DNA of 14,857 bases from Phoronis ovalis (Eukaryota > Phoronida > Phoronidae). A program made the position numbers and the translations under genes. The notes below the pieces were generated by a model that ran no database searches, had not been told where the DNA came from, and saw nothing but the letters and a program-made list of their open reading frames with translations. Each line of letters opens with the position of its first letter. The first letter of the stretch is position 1. Location of the stretch: the NCBI GenBank assembly GCA_028565635.1, contig JAOXYB010030200.1:1-14857 (forward strand), written 5' to 3'. Of the stretch, positions 8,001 to 14,857 are shown piece after piece.

Positions 8001-11000
8001 GTTACTGGTCTGACATTTCATCATTAAATCTAAAAATTAATATGTTCCAGACTACATGCCAAGCTCTGAATATATTTTTATTAGGACTACTTCTAATAGG
8101 GTTGCTGCATGAGGAATTCTGTCATCCCCAAGTGGTTGTGTCTGTGTTACCCAGGAAGTATAGTTTTTCGGGATCACTGCTTACAACATTTCAGTCTCTG
8201 GTGTTTACAACAGGTTGCCAAAAATTAAATCTGCTTACAACAAGCAAGTCTTTTTCCAAATGTTCACAGAATTTTGTTTCCTCAATTTTTTTGCCAGGAG
8301 TGCTTACCATGGGGATATATTTTTAGCCATACGTTGTTTATGATGGGTTATGGTATTATTACTTGGACCTCACTCACTACCCAAATTTGCTGAATAGCCT
8401 ATATTTTTTGATAGTCCAATAAGAGTTTCAAACTACTTGTGGCACTAGGTCATGTAATTTGGATGATGCACTTTTTTGAAATGGTGGATGTGCTGCGCAT
8501 ATGATTAATGCATTGTTTCCAGTTACCACATTAAAAAAAAAGTTTCGATGAGAATCATTGAAACAGCTGTCAGAATTGTATATCAGTAGCTACAGTAAAT
8601 ACTTGTGTAATGACGAACTGCAAAGTTCAAATAAGTCCAAAATTTATATTGTGAATTTAACACTTACTGAAATACAAGCCTTCTTTGCAATAAAACCTCA
8701 ACTTAAAATTTCCTTATTTATCCAAATAAAATGGATGCTCCACTGTTAAAATTAATGTTTATTCACCCTCTGCTGCAACCTTACATTTATTATCCAAACA
8801 CCCTACCACTCCTTGATTAAAAGACAAACTTTTAATAACTTTAATTTATATACAAGCACTTCCTCAAATACAAGTACCTAAGTAGAAGCTTTACCTTAAA
8901 AAATATCCAAAAGGTTTAGGTTCAAATTCATATTAACGCAGATGTTAGCTCAAGTTTTTAAATACTGTTTTAAATTACCTTATTTAATAAAACAAAATCC
9001 CTCTTGAATATAATACCATCATTTAGAACACAACATTTATCCCAAATAAAGGCCAGCATTTTCAGGTAAACTATTTTGTCTATAACCAAAGCAGTAATCC
9101 TACTATTATAACCATGGACACAATAGGTCTAGCATATAATAAGAAAGTGAATAATGGTTATATTTCGATTACTAATATATAAAAAAAATCTACAAAAATA
9201 GCACTAGTTTATAAACAGTACGTCATGCGGTACAATTTAACGTTTTACGGTGAATGTATGCCATATACCGTAAAATATTATACAACACAAAAAGTGATAA
9301 CAAAGAACTGGGCAAGTAGCTTATCACTTTTTTTTTACCGATGATGTCCCAACCCTGTCCCATACCAACGGCGGAAATAAATGATGACATAATTGTTTGA
9401 GGTTACACAGATTGTTCAGAGTTTTAACAATCGAAAACAGACTACTGTATTCTGATTGACAAAAATAGTAGATAGTATTTTTGTTGCACAAAACATTTGA
9501 AATAATTTCTGTAAGATGCAGTTTGTGAAGTTAAAATCATCAAATCCTCAAAGTCTAATTTTTGACTTAAGAATACAATGAAGCTCTTTCAATTTTGTAT
9601 CTTTACTAACAGATTGTGTTAAATGCATTAAAAAGGCACTTGGTAAGATTTACTACCCATAACTCATATTCGAAACTTTATCCTGTTCATAAAGCGATCT
9701 CCTGTGGCACACCAGGAACTAAAGTTGGGACATCAGTAAACGAAAATCAGCAAAAAATCTCCGATGCAGAGTACAAAATACTCTATATCCTATAAAGTTT
9801 TGCACCTGCACCGGTAAATTCATGCATATAATAGAAATCCCTGATTTCAAATGTAAACTTTGCACTAGCCGGAATAGGCAAATGAATCCGAAATTTTAGA
9901 GGTGTTTACCCAGTTCTATTTTATCACTAAACAGTATAAAGCGGGAAAAACAGTACGTTGTGCTGCATTTTTCCAAAAGTTTATTAAAGCAGGAAATATG
10001 TTTCGTGATGTTACCCCAACTTCACATACGAAATTGCGGTAATAGCAATTTACATGTGAGTAGAAGACCAAATAAGAACGAAGTAAAAAATAAATAAAAC
10101 TATATTTCTTCCTACGCTACACCTATTGCCCTTGTTATACATGTACCTTAAAAAGAGCTAAGTCATCAGTTGGGCTCATAAACTATCAGGATTACAGACA
10201 AGCCAAGTCACCCGCATATGGCAAAAAAACACTAAGCTCCTGCATGTTTTTGCCCCGACCCTAGCAAAACTGTAATAACATCAAGCACAGTATTGGAAAA
10301 TCCCCTGAAACAAGGTACTGGTAATGTAAACTACAAATGAAACTAGAAACTGGTAATGAAAACCACATAATTGCAGAGGTAAGGATTATATCACCAGGAA
10401 TTACACATTAACCTAACTTTAATTGTTTTTAACTAATTCATAAAGCAGGTGAAAATCAAAATACAAATCTTTACGAAAAATTAATCATGTGTTAACAAAT
10501 TTACAAGTACCTAAGTAGAAGCTTTACCTTAAAAAATATCCAAAAGGTTTAGGTTCAAATTCATATTAACGCAGATGTTAGCTCAAGTTTTTAAATACTG
10601 TTTTAAATTACCTTATTTAATAAAACAAAATCCCTCTTGAATATAATACCATCATTTAGAACACAACATTTATCCCAAATAAAGGCCAGCATTTTCAGGT
10701 AAACTATTTTGTCTATAACCAAAGCAGTAATCCTACTATTATAACCATGGACACAATAGGTCTAGCATATAATAAGAAAGTGAATAATGGTTATATTTCG
10801 ATTACTAATATATAAAAAAAATCTACAAAAATAGCACTAGTTTATAAACAGTACGTCATGCGGTACAATTTAACGTTTTACGGTGAATGTATGCCATATA
10901 CCGTAAAATATTATACAACACAAAAAGTGATAACAAAGAACTGGGCAAGTAGCTTATCACTTTTTTTTTACCGATGATGTCCCAACCCTGTCCCATACCA

Positions 11001-14000
11001 ACGGCGGAAATAAATGATGACATAATTGTTTGAGGTTACACAGATTGTTCAGAGTTTTAACAATCGAAAACAGACTACTGTATTCTGATTGACAAAAATA
11101 GTAGATAGTATTTTTGTTGCACAAAACATTTGAAATAATTTCTGTAAGATGCAGTTTGTGAAGTTAAAATCATCAAATCCTCAAAGTCTAATTTTTGACT
11201 TAAGAATACAATGAAGCTCTTTCAATTTTGTATCTTTACTAACAGATTGTGTTAAATGCATTAAAAAGGCACTTGGTAAGATTTACTACCCATAACTCAT
11301 ATTCGAAACTTTATCCTGTTCATAAAGCGATCTCCTGTGGCACACCAGGAACTAAAGTTGGGACATCAGTAAACGAAAATCAGCAAAAAATCTCCGATGC
11401 AGAGTACAAAATACTCTATATCCTATAAAGTTTTGCACCTGCACCGGTAAATTCATGCATATAATAGAAATCCCTGATTTCAAATGTAAACTTTGCACTA
11501 GCCGGAATAGGCAAATGAATCCGAAATTTTAGAGGTGTTTACCCAGTTCTATTTTATCACTAAACAGTATAAAGCGGGAAAAACAGTACGTTGTGCTGCA
11601 TTTTTCCAAAAGTTTATTAAAGCAGGAAATATGTTTCGTGATGTTACCCCAACTTCACATACGAAATTGCGGTAATAGCAATTTACATGTGAGTAGAAGA
11701 CCAAATAAGAACGAAGTAAAAAATAAATAAAACTATATTTCTTCCTACGCTACACCTATTGCCCTTGTTATACATGTACCTTAAAAAGAGCTAAGTCATC
11801 AGTTGGGCTCATAAACTATCAGGATTACAGACAAGCCAAGTCACCCGCATATGGCAAAAAAACACTAAGCTCCTGCATGTTTTTGCCCCGACCCTAGCAA
11901 AACTGTAATAACATCAAGCACAGTATTGGAAAATCCCCTGAAACAAGGTACTGGTAATGTAAACTACAAATGAAACTAGAAACTGGTAATGAAAACCACA
12001 TAATTGCAGAGGTAAGGATTATATCACCAGGAATTACACATTAACCTAACTTTAATTGTTTTTAACTAATTCATAAAGCAGGTGAAAATCAAAATACAAA
12101 TCTTTACGAAAAATTAATCATGTGTTAACAAATTTACATACTTATTTGGGAACTTTTAAACATTCACATCTCAGATAAGACTGACTTAATTGATAAGTAT
12201 TTGGAAAAATATGGGTAAATTAAAACACATTTACATCAAGACATTTGTCATGTCAGATGCCTATCACATTATTAGGATTGCTTACATAACTATATTTTAC
12301 AAATATATCCAATCCCACAACAAAAAGTCTGCCAACTTCACAGGTATATACAATGGAAGATCATATGAACCATTTTGTCATCAATTATAATTGTCGTGAA
12401 CATGTATGGATCTGTCCCCTTGGAAGGTGACAGATACATACATGTTCACAACAATCCGTGTTGGTACCTTTGTCCAAGCGAACTTTCATCTCCATGTCAT
12501 CAGGATTTATCTCCTCAGTGTCGTCATCATCATCTACTTCACATGATCCTGATGACTGGGGAGAAGCAATACGTCTTAATTTCAGCAAAGCCAATGGTTT
12601 AACTGGCCGCTTTCCTTGGAATGGAGAACGAGGGTTACTGGGATGGGTGTTGGTTATAGCATGAATAGGTTCATGCGGTATAGTTGGAAGATTTGGTGAC
12701 TGAAAGAAAGGAGAATTGACATATGAAATTATTATGTACAGAGAATAGTTGACAAATACTTTACACAGTAATTAATGCTTACATTAATTACAATCAGTAA
12801 ACAGATATCATGCCTAACCAGCATAGACTTGAACCATCAATCCGCATTCGCGGACCTGTTTCCTACCATTCAAACCCATTTTACTGGTCTCGCACCAAAA
12901 TCCTACTACTCGAACCGTCATTTCTGCAAACTCACGTAAGTTGGCAGGAACTCAAACAGATTTCCGGAGACTCAAACAATTTCTAAGGATTCGGCAATAT
13001 ATGGACATTCTCTGTTGTGGAAACTGATGAATATTGTTTAGAATAACCATCAGTTTGACACTGCTGACAAGTCGCGTGCAGTAGTAATAGTAATAAAGAA
13101 AAGGGGCATGGCTTACTCGTGACTTGAAAAATCTCTTTTAGCACACAATCCATGGTGCTCTATACCTATACATTTTTTCTAAGAATTAATATTCACATTT
13201 TTACAGAACATATAAAATTGGTCCAAGACTAACTGATTTATTTATACTATTAACTGAAACTGATCATAATAACGAACATTATTTGAAGACTTAATTGAAC
13301 GCAACAGCATGCTTTTGCCCTGTTTACTATATTATACATTTTCCTATGATATAGCCCTATAGAGACATAAACTGTCAATCATATTAGGTAGATTCTACTA
13401 AAAAATATTTATTGCCACTTCAAACATTATAATTACACTCATGCTATGGAAAACATATTTTTAACTTTGTTTGTATTATAACTTTGTGACAAAACATATG
13501 TTACGAAATAAAAAGATCAGGCAAAAATGTACCAGACAAATAGCAGCAGACAAATAGCAGAAGTAAAGATCCGTGATCTGACAAATAACCACTACATTTA
13601 AACTATGATCAATTGGGAGTTCCCAGTCGCTGTTGTGGGGAATTCACATTTGTCTAGTAATTTTTTTTTTGAACATTTGATATAAGGAATGATGATGGAT
13701 TACACGCATGAAAATTACTTGGATCGTGCTAGACATGAAACAAACAGCATGAATCCCGAAAGAAACAAAAATGGAAATAAAAATTATTACTATGTGTAAT
13801 AATTATATAGCATGTCCTTTCAACCTATTTTTAGCATCCAGTTATCAAATAACCGTTACAGCTGAGGTTTTATCAATTTTTAATAATCAGATCTGGTGAA
13901 TAAGCTGTAGGCCTACATATGACAAGCATACATATTTTTTAAGCTGAAATATTGAACACTACGAGCCCGAGTTCACGCATTGGGACCTTCTAAGGATCAT

Positions 14001-14662
14001 GTGCCAGGCCAATGTGCAGATCAAACATTTCCGAATCAACTCGATTTATTCCAGATATGGAAATCTTGATGCTTTTAAATATCAATGTATACCTGATAGA
14101 TTATATTCTCCCAGCAATACAGTTATCTCACTTGGATTATTTACCATATCAAATATGGTTAAAGTCCACGGAAATCTATTCGTCAGTTTCCGTAACAGAG
14201 AACGCCTGTATGTATTATAGTCAAATCCTTGGAAATTGTTCAAGTATCCGGAAATCTGTTTGAGTTCCTGGCAACTTGAGTCCGCAGAAATGGATTCAAA
14301 TTGTAGAAAACAGGTCCGTGAGTGCAGATTGACGGTTCGAGTCTACGCTGGTCAGGTAGGCCTGGATACATCAAACAAAAATCAACTGAAAATGCAACTC
14401 TCAATCATCTGTTGTCACATACCAAGAATGAACAAATTTCCTGGAATATGAAGAAAATTGAGGAAACAATTGGTCAGACAGCTTGCTGCTATATTTAGAG
14501 TATATTAATTTTACACTTTTACCAGCAATGTTTTTTATTCTACAAATAAACATACAACATATGTTAATCCACTGTCAGTTCCAGCATCCCAAGGATATAA
14601 CTCTATTTCTTGATCACCTGCCCATGTACAATTTGCTAAGCACAAATTCAGCTTAGTCACAC
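4891..14662 (-). CDS. SPON1: F-spondin (SPON1) homologue with Kunitz domain: seven 3' coding exons, partial
   Basis: The joined coding exons, 5' to 3', are 14662-14556, 12699-12468, 8029-7874, 7496-7269, 7130-6948, 6033-5773 and 5063-4891. All have AG acceptors and GT donors, and phases chain as 1-0-1-1-1-1-1. They give 445 complete codons, numbered here from the first full codon. F-spondin is a secreted extracellular-matrix protein acting in axon guidance, cell adhesion and matrix organisation. Visible order: end of Spondin_N (1-35), acidic linker (36-113), TSR (118-170), TSR (178-230), Kunitz (243-293), Ser/Thr-rich spacer (294-335), TSR (336-388), TSR (392-444), stop. The last two TSRs align best with vertebrate F-spondin TSR5 and TSR6. 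Vertebrate F-spondin has six TSRs and no Kunitz; Kunitz-containing F-spondins are known in ecdysozoans, from general knowledge. Signal peptide, reeler domain and most of Spondin_N lie to the right of the window. Exon edges are hand-called. Confidence 0.9.
5064..5772 (-). other. SPON1: SPON1 intron, phase 1, holding a foldback element
   Basis: A 709-bp intron with donor C|GTGAGT (exon end 5773) and acceptor TTTTAG (5066-5064). Most of it is the inverted-repeat element at 5209-5647; the flanks are featureless AT-rich DNA. I found no TSR-like exon in it. Confidence 0.8.
5209..5647. mobile_element. Foldback/MITE-like element with long inverted repeats
   Basis: The left arm (5209 to about 5340) and right arm (about 5520 to 5647) are reverse complements with few mismatches. 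They share CTACATTACACAACTTCCTT, ACCAACTTCCTAAAAA, GTTCCTAGCTAACTTGG and GGCTATTGTTGTTA. The outer ends match as TCTACCWTTACCATA, after which the left arm has about 19 extra bases. The unpaired centre (about 5341-5519) is AT-rich with no coding capacity. I see no clear target-site duplication. A non-autonomous DNA transposon (MITE or foldback) is the likeliest origin, and the transcript could form a long hairpin. The superfamily cannot be named. Confidence 0.75.
5773..6033 (-). CDS. SPON1: SPON1 exon: Ser/Thr-rich spacer and TSR5-like repeat
   Basis: The exon is 261 bp, phase 1-1, with acceptor GTTGTTTTGTAG and donor C|GTGAGT, and encodes residues 303-388. The first 33 residues form a Ser/Thr-rich, cysteine-free spacer (VETSSMSTMTTSVSRVST) likely to carry O-glycans. 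Next comes a TSR with six cysteines (336, 347, 351, 373, 383, 388), a WTEW motif (341-344) and CSKTCGRG. The C-terminal run KRLKQKRKCKLRKC is strongly basic, like the equivalent part of vertebrate F-spondin TSR5, a plausible heparin- or matrix-binding surface. This repeat is the best match to its vertebrate counterpart in the window. Confidence 0.93.
6034..6947 (-). other. SPON1: SPON1 intron, phase 1, holding a second foldback element
   Basis: A 914-bp intron with donor A|GTACGT (exon end 6948) and acceptor TTTTGTAG. It contains the 524-bp inverted-repeat element at 6298-6821. The rest is AT-rich with no further exon visible. Confidence 0.8.
6298..6821. mobile_element. 524-bp foldback element with perfect 27-bp terminal inverted repeats
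   Basis: Positions 6298-6324 and 6795-6821 are exact reverse complements over 27 bases. Pairing then continues, imperfectly, almost to the centre: TTGCCATTTTGGGT (from 6379) with its partner near 6721-6735, AAGTCAAAAACC (6427-6438) with GGTTTTTGACTT (6674-6685), and ACATATATAGCT (from 6462) with AGCTATATATGT near 6624-6635. The unpaired centre is roughly 6500-6590. There is no coding capacity, and I could not find a convincing target-site duplication. This fits a MITE or a relic of two inverted copies. It shares no obvious sequence with the element at 5209-5647. Confidence 0.8.
6948..7130 (-). CDS. SPON1: SPON1 exon: Kunitz/BPTI protease-inhibitor domain
   Basis: The exon is 183 bp, phase 1-1, with acceptor ATATTTTCAG and donor A|GTACGT. 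The neighbouring GTAGGT would break the frame, so phase selects GTACGT. It encodes residues 242-301 with a textbook Kunitz spacing: C243-x8-C252-x15-C268-x7-C276-x12-C289-x3-C293. The motifs CRPFTYGGC and NRFMTRQEC are present. The residue after the second cysteine, the P1 position that enters the protease S1 pocket, is Arg253 (codon 7093-7095), followed by Ser. Arg or Lys at P1 is typical of inhibitors of trypsin-like serine proteases, so an active inhibitor is plausible. That is inference from family knowledge, not shown here. The domain sits between the second and third visible TSRs. Confidence 0.95.
7131..7268 (-). other. SPON1: Short SPON1 intron
   Basis: A 138-bp phase 1 intron with donor G|GTATGC and acceptor ATTTTCAG, without other features. 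Confidence 0.85.
7269..7496 (-). CDS. SPON1: SPON1 exon: second visible TSR
   Basis: The exon is 228 bp, phase 1-1, with acceptor ATTCCTGTCAG and donor ACAG|GTATGC, and encodes residues 166-240. It opens with the last cysteine of the preceding repeat (C170 in VENEC). It then holds a complete TSR with cysteines 178, 189, 193, 213, 223 and 230, the WSDW motif (183-186) and CSVTCGQG. The stretch FKMRQRMYINAM resembles the basic strand of vertebrate F-spondin TSRs. The tail HLAERNKDWT leads directly into the Kunitz exon. Confidence 0.93.
7497..7873 (-). other. SPON1: SPON1 intron
   Basis: A 377-bp phase 1 intron between donor ATAG|GTAAGC (a strong site) and acceptor CCTGTCAG. Unique AT-rich sequence with no visible repeat or exon. 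Confidence 0.8.
7874..8029 (-). CDS. SPON1: SPON1 exon: first visible TSR
   Basis: The exon is 156 bp, phase 1-1, with acceptor TTAATTTTTAG and donor ATAG|GTAAGC, and encodes residues 114-164. It carries five of the six TSR cysteines (118, 129, 133, 153, 163); the sixth, C170, is on the next exon. It also carries WTAW (123-126) and CSVSCGVGMRFRMRQ. The end KETEKCIG-VENEC resembles the end of vertebrate F-spondin TSR2 more than TSR1, so the vertebrate-type TSR1 may be absent. The first base of residue 113 must come from a phase-1 donor, which the linker exon supplies at 12468. Confidence 0.92.
8869..10501. repeat. Tandem duplication, copy 1 (1633 bp)
   Basis: This copy repeats at an offset of exactly 1633 bp, from the TACAAGTACC start to the TTAACAAATT end. 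I found no mismatch by eye, including the 9-T run at 9328-9336. The word TACA stands at the start of each copy and just after the second (8869, 10502, 12135), so the junction has at least 4 bp of microhomology. Within the unit lie a hairpin with arms 9243-9251/9267-9275, a 12-bp hairpin with arms 9289-9300/9321-9332, and a looser inverted pair, GTGATAACAAAGAACTGGG (9295-9313) against CCCAGTTCTATTTTATCAC (9910-9928). No coding content. Confidence 0.95.
10502..12134. repeat. Tandem duplication, copy 2 (1633 bp)
   Basis: Second direct copy of 8869-10501, abutting it head to tail with no spacer and no net insertion or deletion. Complete apparent identity in non-coding intron DNA means either a very recent duplication or a false duplication made during assembly. 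It does not alter any exon. Confidence 0.95.
12468..12699 (-). CDS. SPON1: SPON1 exon: acidic linker between Spondin_N and TSRs
   Basis: The exon is 232 bp, phase 0 in and phase 1 out, with acceptor CTTTCTTTCAG and donor AAAG|GTACCA; it encodes residues 36-112. It starts SPNLPTIPHEPI, matching the SPNKPTIPQE-type sequence after the vertebrate Spondin_N domain, and holds a single cysteine (C88) where vertebrates also have one. It then carries an acidic run, EVDDDDDTEE. The donor was chosen because its phase joins in frame to the first TSR exon. A better-looking GTATGT 26 nt further on would give an immediate stop. An unseen intervening exon remains possible. Confidence 0.85.
12700..14555 (-). 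other. SPON1: SPON1 intron, phase 0, holding a long-inverted-repeat element
   Basis: A 1856-bp intron with donor GTT|GTATGT (exon end 14556) and acceptor TTTCAG. Nearly all of it is the element at 12812-14361. A 14-bp unit, CAGACAAATAGCAG, stands twice in tandem at 13533-13560. The core, about 13050-13960, is AT-rich without recognisable genes. Confidence 0.8.
12812..14361. mobile_element. 1.55-kb element with long imperfect inverted repeats
   Basis: The left arm (12812 to about 13035) and right arm (about 14185 to 14361) are reverse complements with scattered mismatches and gaps. Shared words include GGACCTGTTT, GGAACTCAAACAGATTTCCG, CAATTTCTAAGGATT (one mismatch) and GGAAACTGAYGAATA. The left arm also carries about 40 bp absent from the right. 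The arms are made of degenerate subterminal units about 36-42 bp long, seen on the right near 14242, 14278 and 14320 as RAGTNYSCRGAAAT-like words. The core has no recognisable transposase. A non-autonomous foldback-type or long-TIR DNA transposon is likely. I found no convincing target-site duplication. Confidence 0.75.
14556..14662 (-). CDS. SPON1: SPON1 exon: C-terminal end of the Spondin_N domain
   Basis: The exon is 107 bp, phase 1 in and phase 0 out, with acceptor TATCTTATTTCAG and donor GTT|GTATGT. It encodes residues 1-35, in two pieces VTKLNLCLANCTWAG and the diagnostic YPWDAGTDSGLTYV. Vertebrate F-spondin has TKLNLC...C.W and PWDAGTDSGVTY in the same order, which identifies the gene as F-spondin rather than another TSR protein. 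The two cysteines (7 and 11) are conserved. The spondin domain is an eight-stranded beta sandwich of the matrix protein. Earlier exons lie beyond 14857. Confidence 0.93.
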
Positions 14663-14857
14663 CTGAAATAAGATACAATATATGCAAAAATATGCACCGT
14701 TCTATTTTATACAGTTTACAACTAACAGTGAGTGCAGCTAAAGTAAAGTGACCCAATAAAAAGTATTTTTGTCCTTGGAAAATTAAATTTATTTGTGCAG
14801 TTTTTAAATGAACTTTACCAATTAAGTTTATATATTAAGAAAATTAATGATACATAT
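14663..14857 (-). other. SPON1: SPON1 intron, truncated by the window edge
   Basis: The 3' part of a phase 1 intron ending in the TTATTTCAG acceptor. AT-rich, with no feature seen. Confidence 0.7.

Larger units (their letters stand above)
8030..12467 (-). other. SPON1: Large SPON1 intron dominated by a tandem duplication
   Basis: A 4438-bp phase 1 intron. Sequence from 8030 to 8868 is unique and non-coding; its short open frames on the + strand lack any family feature. Between about 8690 and 9060, short words such as TTATCCAAATAAA and ATCCCAAATAAAGG recur, suggesting an old degenerate repeat. Positions 8869-12134 are a 1633-bp direct duplication, and 12135-12467 is unique. I looked on the - strand for paired TGG codons nine bases apart (the TSR WxxW signature) followed by a Cys-rich motif and found none. 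Confidence 0.75.

Noticed and set aside
7699-8326. Overlapping + strand frames of 104 and 118 codons
   Set aside because: The first is antisense to the TSR exon at 7874-8029, and the second overlaps that exon only at its end and otherwise lies in intron. Neither shows a recognisable protein feature.
8869-12134. CRISPR-like or microsatellite interpretation of the repeated intron
   Set aside because: There are just two 1633-bp copies in direct tandem, without spacers or short repeat units.
12442-12467. Extension of the linker exon to the stronger GTATGT donor as the main isoform
   Set aside because: It ends in phase 0 and gives TAA as the second codon of the next exon, so the full-length protein needs the 12468 donor.
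14334-14343. GGTTCGAGTC, like a tRNA B-box, suggesting a tRNA or SINE
   Set aside because: There is no A-box at the right distance and no cloverleaf; the word belongs to the repeated units of the inverted-repeat arm.
13999-14451. Three + strand frames of 71-83 codons near the right arm of the long inverted repeat
   Set aside because: They fall in the degenerate subterminal repeats of the element and share no feature with transposases or other proteins.

Overview
This is an AT-rich stretch of animal nuclear DNA. It has split genes with GT-AG introns, proteins known only from metazoans, and introns full of repeats. F-spondin with a Kunitz domain among its thrombospondin repeats points to an invertebrate, but the sequence does not fix the phylum. 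I saw no prokaryotic, viral, tRNA, rRNA or CRISPR features.

Two genes converge. On the + strand is the last coding exon of a CELF/Bruno-family RNA-binding protein (2103-2230). It encodes the end of the third RRM and the family C-terminus. Upstream (1-2102) is intron, mostly filled by a diverged higher-order tandem repeat (1 to about 1700). Downstream (2231 to about 4800) is AU- and GU-rich, 3'-UTR-like sequence. It holds a strong 5' splice site 9 nt after the stop, three perfect Pumilio-type octamers and several AATAAA signals.

On the - strand are the last seven coding exons of an F-spondin (SPON1) homologue, read from 14662 down to a stop at 4891-4893. Their intron phases fit together without conflict and give 445 complete codons. 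The order is: end of the Spondin_N domain, acidic linker, TSR, TSR, Kunitz, Ser/Thr-rich spacer, TSR, TSR, stop. The TSR and Kunitz exons are phase 1-1 modules. The 5' half of the gene (signal peptide, reeler domain, most of Spondin_N) lies beyond the right edge.

The SPON1 introns carry unrelated repeat structures: a foldback element at 5209-5647, another at 6298-6821, a 1633-bp direct tandem duplication with no difference found (8869-10501 and 10502-12134), and a 1.55-kb long-inverted-repeat element at 12812-14361 with short subterminal repeats.

Functionally, one gene is a post-transcriptional regulator (CELF: splicing, translation and decay through GU-rich RNA). The other is a secreted matrix and guidance protein. 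Their tail-to-tail arrangement suggests overlapping 3' ends but no shared pathway. I found no wholly new system. The most notable items are the Kunitz-containing F-spondin, a competing splice donor that would truncate it, the exact-looking duplication and the series of foldback elements.
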